This document shows positions 1-7,157 of a stretch of DNA of 14,613 nt, piece after piece. The DNA is from Bacteroidota bacterium. Lineage in GTDB: Bacteria; Bacteroidota; Bacteroidia; Flavobacteriales_F; PHOS-HE28. Each line of letters opens with the position of its first letter. The first letter of the stretch is position 1. The notes below the pieces were generated by a model, which saw nothing but the letters and a program-made list of their open reading frames with translations, had not been told where the DNA came from and made no database searches. Where the stretch lies: the NCBI GenBank assembly GCA_023418095.1, contig JAEZDL010000020.1, positions 1 through 14,613 on the forward strand, written 5' to 3'. The translations under genes were made by a program, and so were the position numbers.

Positions 1-18
1 CTCTCTCTCTCTCTCTCT
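1..18. repeat. (CT)9 dinucleotide tract at the window edge
   Basis: Nine perfect CT units open the window and may continue outside it. No reading frame runs through the tract here. It could be a slippage-prone microsatellite or the end of a longer low-complexity stretch. Its role cannot be judged without the sequence to the left. Confidence 0.8.
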
Positions 19-51
19 CCACTAATGCGCCAAGTGCGCTCAAACGAAGAA

Positions 52-77
52 GCCTCCAGCGCGCTAACGCTGAAGGC
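52..77. repeat. Hairpin, 10-bp stem with one mismatch
   Basis: GCCTCCAGCG at 52-61 pairs with CGCTGAAGGC at 68-77 across a 6-base loop, with one C-A mismatch. There is no T run after it. Its function is unknown. Confidence 0.55.
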
Positions 78-134
78 CTCGGTCGCTCATGTTCCACCAA
101 CTCGCGAAAGAAGATGAATACAAGCTAACACAGG

Positions 135-166
135 TAACGCGCCTGCCTGGGTGGCAGGCAGCGTTA
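135..166. repeat. Strong hairpin, 13-bp stem with one bulged A
   Basis: The arm 135-147 (TAACGC then GCCTGCC) is complementary to 153-159 (GGCAGGC) plus 161-166 (GCGTTA). The loop TGGGT spans 148-152 and A160 is the only unpaired stem base. No T tract follows. It is the most stable structure in the leader region and could form in DNA or RNA. Confidence 0.7.
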
Positions 167-312
167 CAGCGCATCCATGGCGTCCATTCATGGAATGCCT
201 CCGTAGAGGCGCCGCGGATCTGAGGCATCACTTTAGCGCCACAAAAAGACCGGACCCTTTGCTACCCGAATAAACCATCGCCTGCGTGCGGTGCGGGAAA
301 CGCATCAAGATT

Positions 313-320
313 GAACTTTG
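313..320 (+). promoter_or_regulatory. Possible Bacteroidota -7 element (GAACTTTG)
   Basis: This matches the Bacteroidota promoter consensus TAnnTTTG at all fixed positions except the first. It begins 14 bases before the ATG at 327, nearly the spacing seen at 4497 (15). The TTG at 318, a possible start codon in the same frame, lies inside the element, which favours ATG 327 as the start. Confidence 0.35.
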
Positions 321-326
321 AACAAC

Positions 327-1346
327 ATGCTACACCACACCAACAACGGCAGGCAGCAGGGCAGGGGCTTACACCTTCTGCTTGGCTGCTTGCTGTTCGA
401 TGTGGCTCTCCGCTGTGAAGCGCAGAACCTTGTTCCTAACCCCGGATTCGAGGAAGCTGATACCTGCTTGGTCCTGAACACCTATTACTACCCCGAAACT
501 GGACCTCTGCATTGGTTTACAGGTGGTGGGTCGACTGATCACTTCCAAAGCTGTCTGCCATATGGTGCTTTTAATGGTGTGCCACTGAATGTGGTTACCT
601 TCCAAATGCCATACGAAGGTGAAGCATATGGAGGTGTGGTGACCTATAACCAACAGTTTGGCGTTCGCGAATACTGGATGGTCCAGTTGCTGTCGCCATT
701 GCTCATAGGCCAGACCTATTATGCTAGCTTCTACGCCAACGCAGCTTTCCGTGATGACGGCCAAAGCAATCAAGCATGGATCGCATCAAGCGGAATGGGG
801 ATGCTCTTTACGGTAGAATCGCGTCAGTTCGAGCCTGGCGATCCGTTGCCCATACCGGAAAATCATGCTCACATTTACCATTCAGGCATTCTTGCTGATA
901 CTATCGATTGGGTGCTAATCAGCGGAACCTTCGTGGCGGATAGTGCCTATCAATATGTTATGATCGGCAATCACTTCGATGATGCGAACATAGATACGTT
1001 GCACTTTGAGTATCGGCCAATTCCCGGGCGTGGATACACACTCATTGACAAGGTGTGTGTGTCACCAGATCCAGAGGGGTGTGCGTTAGTTACAGGAACG
1101 CTAGAAGCATTATCGGAATACCTTTCAGTGTACCCGAATCCTGCGCGAGATTTGATCGTTGTTCGTGGACTGCGGCAGCCTTCGGGAGCAGAAGTACTGG
1201 ATGGAACTGGACGGGTGGTATGGACTGGGATAGTCTCTGCAAACTTGTTCACTCTTGAAGTTGGGTCATTTGCCCGAGGGAGTTATATGCTTCGATTGGA
1301 TGAAGGTTTCGGAAGCAGGTCGTTCAAGTTCATGTTGATCGAGTAG
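327..1346 (+). CDS. Secreted T9SS type A sorting domain protein, function unknown
   Basis: A 339-residue exported protein. Residues about 14-33 form a signal peptide (hydrophobic LHLLLGCLLF, ending CEAQ). Mature sequence opens with NLVPNPGFE, a common start of surface proteins with a carbohydrate-binding-like beta-sandwich; residues about 35-245 are probably such a domain. Residues about 266-339 resemble a T9SS type A sorting domain: a YPNPARD start, a DGTGRVV strand and a final GSYMLRL segment. After export the tail would be removed or used for surface attachment. No catalytic motif is recognised. The start ATG 327 is preferred over TTG 318, which lies inside the putative promoter element. 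Codon use is more AT-rich and GATC-poor than in genes after 2.6 kb, so the gene may be acquired. The sorting tail is well supported; the ligand is unknown. Confidence 0.85.
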   Translation: MLHHTNNGRQQGRGLHLLLGCLLFDVALRCEAQNLVPNPGFEEADTCLVLNTYYYPETGPLHWFTGGGSTDHFQSCLPYGAFNGVPLNVVTFQMPYEGEAYGGVVTYNQQFGVREYWMVQLLSPLLIGQTYYASFYANAAFRDDGQSNQAWIASSGMGMLFTVESRQFEPGDPLPIPENHAHIYHSGILADTIDWVLISGTFVADSAYQYVMIGNHFDDANIDTLHFEYRPIPGRGYTLIDKVCVSPDPEGCALVTGTLEALSEYLSVYPNPARDLIVVRGLRQPSGAEVLDGTGRVVWTGIVSANLFTLEVGSFARGSYMLRLDEGFGSRSFKFMLIE

Positions 1347-1355
1347 CGGAAGTCC

Positions 1356-1388
1356 GGTCTTTCGGTCGAGAAACAAACTTGAAAGACC
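1356..1388. other. 8-bp inverted repeat ending at the next start codon
   Basis: GGTCTTTC at 1356-1363 is perfectly complementary to GAAAGACC at 1381-1388, with a 17-base loop. The right arm ends directly before the ATG at 1389. There is no T tract. It could be a weak end signal for the gene ending at 1346 or a structure masking the start of the pseudogene. Confidence 0.45.
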
Positions 1389-2540
1389 ATGAGAACAAAA
1401 AAAACAAGAATGTCAGTTTTGCTGGCAATGGCTGCTCTATGTGCCGGTTCTGTGCAGGCGCAAGTCTCCACTGCAGCAAATAATAGTATAAACTCTGCAA
1501 CCGATTTTGTCGGTTGGGATAACTCAGTAACGAATGATCCGCTGCAGATCCGCCACAATGACGGAAGCCAGCCGATCGAGTTTTATACCACCGGAGACGC
1601 GGTCTCCGAAATGTGGCTTACGCCAACATTGGTCGGCCTATTTCAGGGCTATCCTGCTTTGGATGTTTCAGGTAATCTTGGTGTTGGCAATGGCTTTGAT
1701 ATGGCAAATCCGCCATTGTCTCTTCTTCATCTGAGGAACAATTCACCGAGCATTAGTCTTGGCTATCGGGATTGGATGCGAGCTGGTGTTTTTAGTTCCC
1801 AAGGGTTGGATGGAATGTACGTGGGTTTGAGAAGTGAGGGTACACCAAGTGAAAATTCAGCGGTAATAAGTTGGGGCTGCCAACAGAACTTCAGTATGGC
1901 GTGCTAGCTGGTGAACTTGAAGAAGTACTTCCTTCGTTAGTTGCTCATAACGCTGTTGCTGCCATTGAGGACTCTTTGGGCACAGTAATCCATCCTGAAA
2001 TAACTTTCAAAGGGGTTAATTATTCCGCATTGATCCCTATTCTGATCGCAAGGTCATAAAGAACAACAAGCGTTGGTTGACCAACAGGCTGCTGAGATCG
2101 CTGAACAACAAGCTCAGATAACAGAACAGGTAGCACAGAATGAAGCTGCTGCGGCATAAAGGCAAGAACTGCGCGATCGCCTCGACCAACTCGAAGAACT
2201 ACTCGCAGTCTGTTGCCAGAATCCTGATGGCGGCACACGCGATCTGATCGATGACGGCACGGGCCTCAATGATCCGGCTGACGATCGCAACCTGCGCATT
2301 CAGCCCAATCCATTCAACGAGCAGACAACAGTCTACTACAACCTGGAGCGCAATGGTCGTATGCAACTAATGGCCAACAGCAGCGATGGCAAGCAGTTGC
2401 GCGTGTTGCACGAAGCGCAAATGGAAGCCGGCGAATACCAATACGAATGGCACACCGCCGATCTGAGCGCTGGTATCTACTATGTAACGCTTCTTCTCAA
2501 TGGTGAGCCGATCGTGAAGAAAGCCGTGAAGGTGAATTAG
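1389..2540 (+). pseudogene. Decayed T9SS protein with S74/tail-fibre-like domain
   Basis: Remnants of one long exported protein lie in order across two frames. 1389-1870 encodes a signal peptide (MRTKKTRMSVLLAMAALCAG, cut near VQAQ) and a start typical of Bacteroidota tail-fibre-domain proteins. Near 1870-1885 the text jumps frame into LQYGVLAGELEEVLPSLV and VNYSALIPILIA, the end of a peptidase S74/tail-fibre-like domain. Most of that domain is absent, implying a deletion. At about 2051 an extra A returns the text to the first frame (KEQQALVDQQ coiled coil). An in-frame TAA stands at 2157-2159, after which RQELRDRLDQLEELL and a complete T9SS tail (IQPNPFNEQ to KKAVKVN) run to TAG 2538-2540. 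Intact relatives are typically much longer. The 172-residue product from 1389 could be exported but would lack its sorting tail. Confidence 0.85.
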
Positions 2541-2557
2541 CAACAAATTTTTCGCAA

Positions 2558-2590
2558 GAAAGCCCTGCCGATCGGCGGGGCTTTCTTTTT
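2558..2590. terminator. Strong rho-independent terminator, possibly bidirectional
   Basis: GAAAGCCCTGCC at 2558-2569 pairs with GGCGGGGCTTTC at 2574-2585 (one G-U pair) around the loop GATC, followed by T5 at 2586-2590. It lies between the plus-strand pseudogene ending at 2540 and the minus-strand regulator ending at 2595. On the minus strand the stem is followed by a less pure T-rich stretch, so it may stop both convergent transcripts. Confidence 0.85.
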
Positions 2591-2594
2591 GGAC

Positions 2595-3305
2595 CTACAA
2601 GCTCAGCAGATCCTTGAAACGCATTGCCTGCCTGCGTGAAACCTCGATCTGTTCGCCGCTCTTGAGCTTCAGCATCAAACCGCCGTTGAACCAGGGTTCG
2701 ATCTTTTCCACCCAGCGCAGGTTCACGATGTGTTTGCGGTTCGCGCGGAAGAAGATGTGCGGATCGAGCTTTTCCTCCAGCTTATTGAGCGATCGAAGCA
2801 CCAGCGGTTTCTGATCGGAGAAACGCACACGGATGTAGTTCCCTTCACTCTCGAAGTAGCGCACTTCCTTCAGCATTACGAACCAGCATTTCTCACCGTC
2901 CTTCAGGAAGACTTGATCATCCTCGTGCAGCTCCTTGCGCTGGTCCTCGCTGCTTTCCTGTGATTCCTGCAGCTTGTTCACCGCCGCTTCCAATCGCTCC
3001 GGGTCGATCGGTTTTAGCAGGTAATCCAGCGCGTTCACCTCGAACGCTTTCAAGGCATGTTCATCATACGCCGTAACAAAGATCACCTGTGGCGCGGGAT
3101 CGAGCGATTCCAGCAGCTCGAATCCGGTGCGGCCCGGCATGTTCACATCGAGGAAGAGAAGATCTGGCCGCTTCTCCGCGATCATCGTTTCCGCTTCATC
3201 GGCATTGGCCGCTTCGCCCACGATCTCCACATTACCGAATTTCTCCAGTAGCGACGAAAGTTCCTTTCGCGCCAGCCGTTCATCATCCACTATGATCGCC
3301 TTCAT
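2595..3305 (-). CDS. LytTR-family response regulator
   Basis: A 236-residue two-component regulator. Residues 1-115 form a receiver domain: acidic pair D7/D8, phospho-acceptor D53 in FLDVNMP, T78 and K98 (LLKPID). A linker rich in E and Q (about 112-130) leads to a LytTR DNA-binding domain at about 135-236, with YFESEGNYIRV and FFRANRKHIVNL, both typical of the family. LytTR regulators bind promoter repeats with a beta-fold rather than a helix-turn-helix. The ATG at 3305 gives MKAIIVDDE, the normal N-terminus; the open frame runs further upstream but only as antisense-like sequence in the kinase gene. The start overlaps the kinase stop as ATGA, so translation is probably coupled. Its target genes cannot be read from the sequence. 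Confidence 0.95.
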   Translation of the reverse strand: MKAIIVDDERLARKELSSLLEKFGNVEIVGEAANADEAETMIAEKRPDLLFLDVNMPGRTGFELLESLDPAPQVIFVTAYDEHALKAFEVNALDYLLKPIDPERLEAAVNKLQESQESSEDQRKELHEDDQVFLKDGEKCWFVMLKEVRYFESEGNYIRVRFSDQKPLVLRSLNKLEEKLDPHIFFRANRKHIVNLRWVEKIEPWFNGGLMLKLKSGEQIEVSRRQAMRFKDLLSL

Positions 3306-4402
3306 GTGTTCTTCTTGGGTTGTTGCTTCACTGCTTCGCGTTCGATCGGGATCTCCACTTCGGTGATCACCATGCCATCGCGGTTGCTTATGTTCATGTG
3401 CGCTTTTCCGCCGTAGATCATCTCTAGACGCTTCAGCGTATTGCGCACGCCGATACCGGTGCCATTTATCTCGCCGGGTTGGTAGATGCCGCTGTTCTTC
3501 ACGGTGAGCACAAGGCATTCGAATCCGCGCTGCGCGCCGATGATCACTTCACCACCTTCCGGGAATTTCGCGATCCCGTGCTTCACGGCGTTCTCCACGA
3601 GCGTTTGCAACATCATGGGCGGCACCGGTATCCGATCGATGCCGGGTTCAACCTCGAACTTCACGCGCAACCGTTCCTCGAAACGCATCGCCTCAAGGCC
3701 GAGGTACGCTTTCACTATGTCGATCTCCTCACCGAGCGGCACCACTTTGCGTTTCACCGTGGCCATGGCATTTCGCAGGATCGCGCTCAGCAGGGTGATC
3801 GATCGTTTTGCCTGATCTGGATCCTCATCGATCAACGCACGGATGCCGTTCAACGCATTGAACATGAAGTGCGGGTTCATCTGCGCCCGCAGGTTGCTCA
3901 ATTGATTTTCGCGATTGGCGGTTTCAAGGCGCAGGTTGCGGATCTCCTCACGCCGGTGCTTCATGAAATAATTGTACGCGAAATAGGCGAGCGACCAGAT
4001 GAAGAGCACCACGATCCAATTGAGAGATCGCCCGAAGAGCGTGACGAAGCCACTGGAGAGAAGCGGTTCGTATTCGGTGAAGGCCAGGTCGTGCAGGATC
4101 GTTTCCGCCAGGAAGGCGATCACGCCCATGGCCACCGATCCCAGTGTAAGCCGCGGTAGTACATGGCCGATCGGCCGTTCGAGCCAGTGGCTTTTGAGGA
4201 TCAGCGATCTGAAAAGATGCGATGTCCCGATGCCGATCACGAACCCGGCGAGCAACATCTTCAGCAGATCGGCGGTGGCCGTGCCGTTGAAGAAATTCCA
4301 GATCCAGAGGAAGCCCAGGTAGAAACCCCAGCCGCTCACCTGCGTGCTCCAGTACAGCGCGTGCTGTGCCTTCAGCTGGTTTACCTTGAGTGGTGATGAC
4401 AT
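3302..4402 (-). CDS. LytS-type sensor histidine kinase (His_kinase family)
   Basis: A 366-residue inner-membrane kinase that should phosphorylate the regulator encoded just downstream. Four hydrophobic segments lie near residues 24-42, 48-67, 84-104 and 124-146, with no large extracytoplasmic sensor, so the signal is probably sensed in or near the membrane. A short coiled linker (150-172) precedes the His_kinase domain: LRAQMNPHFMFNALNGIR with phospho-acceptor H178. The ATPase domain has its N box at ENAVKHG (N271) and a G box at NGTGIGVRNTLKRL (313-326). ATG 4402 is chosen; an in-frame GTG at 4453 would add 17 residues that do not look like the family. A weak promoter-like TATATTCG lies on the minus strand at 4421-4414. 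The gene is transcribed divergently from the ACP phosphodiesterase. Confidence 0.93.
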   Translation of the reverse strand: MSSPLKVNQLKAQHALYWSTQVSGWGFYLGFLWIWNFFNGTATADLLKMLLAGFVIGIGTSHLFRSLILKSHWLERPIGHVLPRLTLGSVAMGVIAFLAETILHDLAFTEYEPLLSSGFVTLFGRSLNWIVVLFIWSLAYFAYNYFMKHRREEIRNLRLETANRENQLSNLRAQMNPHFMFNALNGIRALIDEDPDQAKRSITLLSAILRNAMATVKRKVVPLGEEIDIVKAYLGLEAMRFEERLRVKFEVEPGIDRIPVPPMMLQTLVENAVKHGIAKFPEGGEVIIGAQRGFECLVLTVKNSGIYQPGEINGTGIGVRNTLKRLEMIYGGKAHMNISNRDGMVITEVEIPIEREAVKQQPKKNT

Positions 4403-4496
4403 GGCCGGGGAGCCGAATATATCGGGAGCGTGGCGATCGGCGTGCCCGATCACACCGGCGGTCCAACCTGCTGATGGGCGATGAAAATGGGAGGGG

Positions 4497-4504
4497 TAAC
4501 TTTG
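4497..4504 (+). promoter_or_regulatory. Bacteroidota -7 promoter element TAACTTTG
   Basis: A perfect match to TAnnTTTG, 15 bases before the ATG at 4512. No clear TTTG-type -33 box is visible. Transcription starting a few bases downstream would give a leaderless or nearly leaderless mRNA for the acpH-mltF pair. Confidence 0.55.
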
Positions 4505-4511
4505 CAGGTCT

Positions 4512-5087
4512 ATGAATTTTCTCGGTCACCTGTTCCTTTCCGGCGAAGAGCCGCTGGTGATCGTGGGCAATTTCATGGCAGATGCCGTGAAAGGCAGGGA
4601 CTTGAGCCGTTTCGATCCGGCGATACAGCGGGGCATAAGGCTGCATCGCGCGATCGATTCCTTCACGGACCGGCATCCGCTCGTTGTAACCGGACGGGAT
4701 CGGGCACGTATACACGCAGGGAGATATGCGGGTGTGGTGATGGACCTGTTCTATGACCACTTGCTGGCCGCCAATTGGGAGCGGTGGCACCCGGAACGAT
4801 TGGAGCGATTCGCTCAACGGATGTACGGCATTCTACATATCCACAGGGAACTGCTCCCGCCACGCACCCGGCAGATGCTGCCGTACATGGTGCAGGGCGA
4901 CTGGCTTTCCTCCTACGCATCGCTCGCTGGAGTGGGCCGCGCATTGACCGGCCTATCGCAACGGGCAAGGGAAGGAGGCGCGATGCACGGGGCTGAAAGG
5001 ATATTGGCCGAAAATTTGAACGAGTACACGATCGAATTCAATGGATTCCTTCCGCAGGTGCGCGATCACGTGAACGAACTGAAATGA
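4512..5087 (+). CDS. acpH: Acyl carrier protein phosphodiesterase (AcpH family)
   Basis: A 191-residue cytoplasmic enzyme of the ACP phosphodiesterase family, about the length of E. coli AcpH. Family members hydrolyse the 4'-phosphopantetheine arm from holo-ACP, returning apo-ACP and so acting on fatty-acid carrier turnover. Visible family signatures are MNFLGHLFLS at the start, VGNFMADAVKG (D24), IRLHRAIDSFTDRHP (H45, D49, D53, H55) and VVMDLFYDHLLAANW (D78, D82, H83); the repeated His/Asp residues fit a metal-dependent HD-like site. A perfect TAnnTTTG element lies 15 bases upstream. The stop overlaps the start of the lytic transglycosylase as ATGA, so the two are made from one transcript. 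The enzymatic assignment rests on the motifs; whether ACP is the real substrate here is not shown. Confidence 0.9.
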   Translation: MNFLGHLFLSGEEPLVIVGNFMADAVKGRDLSRFDPAIQRGIRLHRAIDSFTDRHPLVVTGRDRARIHAGRYAGVVMDLFYDHLLAANWERWHPERLERFAQRMYGILHIHRELLPPRTRQMLPYMVQGDWLSSYASLAGVGRALTGLSQRAREGGAMHGAERILAENLNEYTIEFNGFLPQVRDHVNELK

Positions 5088-6565
5088 TCCACAAAGGCAC
5101 ATGGACGTGGTGGCTCGGCATCCTGGCGGTGCTGGTGTGCATAGGCCTGCTGGCCATGCGCAGAACGCCCACCATGGCGCACGCTTCGGATGGCATGTGG
5201 AAGGTGGATCCCGTGGAACGCGACCTCGATGTGATAAGGGGTGATACGCTGCGTGTGCTGGTGCTCCGCGATCCGATGACCTGGGAGGAAAGGCCCAAGG
5301 CCACCACCGGTTTCGAATGGGAGCTGCTCAAGCGTTATGCGAAGAAGGAGGGCCTGCACCTGAAGGCCGTTCCCATGGAGCACATCGATTCCATGATCAT
5401 GGCGCTGCAGATCGGCAGGGGCGATGTGATCGCCGCACAATGCACACCGCGCCGCGATCGGAAACAATGGCTCAGCTTCACTTCACCCTACCGCATGGTG
5501 CGCCCGGTGCTTGCCACGTTGCGGCCCGATCCGATCGCCAACAGCGATGGCAACGGGCAGGTGATCACCTCGCGTACCGACACGGCCGAGATCAGCGCAT
5601 GGAGCCCCTTCGCCGATCCCGATCACCGCTTCGATGTGGAGGGAAAGAGAAGGATACCGTTACACATGGATCCTCTGGTGACACCCGAAGATCTGCTGAT
5701 GGAGGTGGTATTGGGCAAACATGGCGCAACCATCGTTACCGAAGCTCGGGCAGCGCATGAGGCGGGCCGTTTCCCCGTGATCGAATTCAGTGCTCCGATC
5801 GGGCCTGCGCAACCACTTTGCTTCGCGGTGCGCAAGAACGCGCGCCGTTTGCTGAAAAGCATGAACGCCTGGATGGACAGCAAGGATGAACGCGAAGCAC
5901 GTGTACTGATCATCCGGTCGTATTCCACGAAGATCCCACGATCGGGCCCGCTGCAGACCCGTAAACCGATCCCCGTGGTAGGCGATAGCATTTCACCTTA
6001 CGATGCACATTTCCAGGCGCACGCAGAGGCGATCGCATGGGATTGGGAACTTCTGGCCGCCATGGCGTTCAAGGAATCGCGATTCGACAGTCTTGCTGTG
6101 TCAAAAGTGGGGGCACAGGGCATCATGCAGATCATGCCCACCACTGCACGGGAGCTCGGTCTTTCACCGGATGATGCCGTGAAGGACCATGTGCGTGCGG
6201 CTGCGAAGTACCTGGCCCGGCTCGATGAGATGTGGAAGCGCGCGGTGCCCGACAAGGACCAACGCCTTCGCTTCGTGCTGGCATCCTACAACGCCGGCCC
6301 CGGCCACATCATCGATGCGCAACGCCTGGCGGCGAAGCTCGGCCTCGATCCCAAGCGTTGGGAACACAACGTGGAGCGTGCGGTATTGCTGAAGGCGAAG
6401 CCACGTTATTTCATGATGCCCGAGATGAAGAACGGCTATTGCATCGGCAGCCAGGTGTTCCATTACGTGCGCGACATCGTCGCGATGTACCGTCAGCTCA
6501 AGGCACGGCCGCGATCGGCGAACAAGGAGTTGATCAGCGCCATCCCGGATCCCGCAGGTTCGTAG
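5084..6565 (+). CDS. mltF: MltF-like membrane-bound lytic murein transglycosylase
   Basis: A 493-residue two-domain envelope enzyme. Residues 8-25 are a membrane anchor or uncleaved signal (WTWWLGILAVLVCIGLLA). Residues about 52-285 resemble a solute-binding family 3 domain (GDTLRVLVLRDP, GFEWELLKRYAKKEGL, GRGDVIAAQCTPRRDRKQWLSF), as in MltF, where it regulates the catalytic part. Residues about 312-470 are the SLT domain: catalytic E331 in AFKESRFD, then GAQGIMQIMPTTA, and ASYNAGPGHI at 400-409. The reaction cleaves peptidoglycan between MurNAc and GlcNAc with formation of 1,6-anhydroMurNAc. Translation is coupled to acpH by ATGA. The 3' end overlaps the convergent minus-strand gene by 73 bases, leaving no room for a terminator between them. 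Confidence 0.92.
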   Translation: MIHKGTWTWWLGILAVLVCIGLLAMRRTPTMAHASDGMWKVDPVERDLDVIRGDTLRVLVLRDPMTWEERPKATTGFEWELLKRYAKKEGLHLKAVPMEHIDSMIMALQIGRGDVIAAQCTPRRDRKQWLSFTSPYRMVRPVLATLRPDPIANSDGNGQVITSRTDTAEISAWSPFADPDHRFDVEGKRRIPLHMDPLVTPEDLLMEVVLGKHGATIVTEARAAHEAGRFPVIEFSAPIGPAQPLCFAVRKNARRLLKSMNAWMDSKDEREARVLIIRSYSTKIPRSGPLQTRKPIPVVGDSISPYDAHFQAHAEAIAWDWELLAAMAFKESRFDSLAVSKVGAQGIMQIMPTTARELGLSPDDAVKDHVRAAAKYLARLDEMWKRAVPDKDQRLRFVLASYNAGPGHIIDAQRLAAKLGLDPKRWEHNVERAVLLKAKPRYFMMPEMKNGYCIGSQVFHYVRDIVAMYRQLKARPRSANKELISAIPDPAGS

Positions 6566-7084
6566 AGCCGATCGCTGTACACGGTGATCAGCACCTTCAA
6601 GTGATCCGGTCCTTCAGGCCCGCCCCAATTCTCGATCAACACATTCCCGAAAAGCTGCGTTAGTGGGGGCTGTAACCGATCCGAGGGGATCGAAGGTTTC
6701 AGGTAATACCGTTCACGCACACCACCTTTCAGATCGATGCGGTGATCGGAAAGATGGATGCGATAACCTTCGGCGATCACGCGTTCCTTGAATTCCTCCA
6801 GAAGGAATTGAAGATCCTCCGGTTCGCGATCCGCCGGAAGTTTCACTTGCACACCGGTAGCCTGCGCAGAAGAGAAGATGTGCAGATCGGTATCGGAGGA
6901 AAGCTGTTCGCGGTGAAAAAGATCCCTGAGATGTTGCAACTAGATCGGACCGGCCCTTCGCTTTCCAGCGTTCGAAGCGCGCCTTGAAACCTTCGCTTCG
7001 CACCAGTCGCCCATGATGCAGCTGACCTGATCGTTGCACCGGCCCACCGAACAGTTCTTCCTTCAGCGCATCGAACCGATCCAT
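6493..7084 (-). pseudogene. Conserved-looking unknown gene with a +1 frameshift
   Basis: Two minus-strand segments join into one protein of about 196 residues if one base is removed. The first runs from ATG 7084 (MDRFDALKEELFGGP) to GRSDL near 6941; the second continues in another frame from TTG 6939 (LQHLRDLFHREQL) to the stop at 6493. The junction reads GAT CTA G TTG CAA on the minus strand, so an extra G at 6940 explains the break. The total length, 592 bases, is one more than a multiple of three. The joined protein looks soluble and mixed alpha/beta, with ADREPEDLQFLLEEFKERV and RYYLKPSIPSDR; I recognise no family. It has no signal peptide. It is either a recently broken gene or a sequencing error. 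Its last 73 bases overlap the end of mltF. Confidence 0.65.
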
Positions 7085-7143
7085 CCTGTGAAATTACCGC
7101 TTGTCAAGAGATCGGTGGCTTGTTCCGATCGGTGCGGCCTGCA

Positions 7144-7150
7144 TAAATTG
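7144..7150 (+). promoter_or_regulatory. Possible promoter element TAAATTG
   Basis: A TAnnTTG variant of the -7 element, 14 bases before the ATG at 7158. It supports ATG 7158 rather than the upstream in-frame TTG at 7101 as the start of the first deiminase gene. It is a shortened match, so confidence is low. Confidence 0.3.
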
Positions 7151-7157
7151 CGATGTC

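Larger units (their letters stand above)
19..312. other. Gene-free leader region with clustered hairpins
   Basis: I see no credible coding frame in these roughly 300 bases. The stretch holds at least four inverted repeats: 52-77, 135-166, 174-179 with 189-194 (TCCATG/CATGGA), and 197-201 with 206-210 (GCCTC/GAGGC). TAACGCTG at 65-72 can also pair with CAGCGTTA at 159-166. None is followed by a T tract, so they do not look like standard terminators. GATC occurs only once, unlike the rest of the window. Confidence 0.6.

Noticed and set aside
62..169. Possible integron attC site formed by CGCTAAC and GTTACAG
   Set aside because: The outer boxes fail the RYYYAAC and GTTRRRY consensus at several positions, and there is no integrase or cassette array here. 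The inverted repeat itself is kept as a finding.
318..326. TTG 318 as start of the first T9SS protein
   Set aside because: The codon lies inside the promoter-like GAACTTTG, and ATG 327 has the spacing seen at other genes.
3479..4159. 226-residue plus-strand open frame inside the histidine kinase gene
   Set aside because: It lies fully antisense to conserved kinase motifs, is rich in His and Arg, and has no recognisable domain.
3948..4817. 289-residue minus-strand open frame across the kinase and acpH
   Set aside because: It overlaps the kinase in another frame and crosses the divergent promoter region, with low-complexity Arg/His content.
6470..6484. Hairpin CGCGAC-ATC-GTCGCG as a terminator
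   Set aside because: It lies within conserved coding sequence of mltF, is followed by no T tract, and fits codon content.
7101..7157. TTG 7101 as start of the first deiminase
   Set aside because: It would place 19 polar residues ahead of a good signal peptide and overlap the promoter-like TAAATTG; ATG 7158 is preferred.
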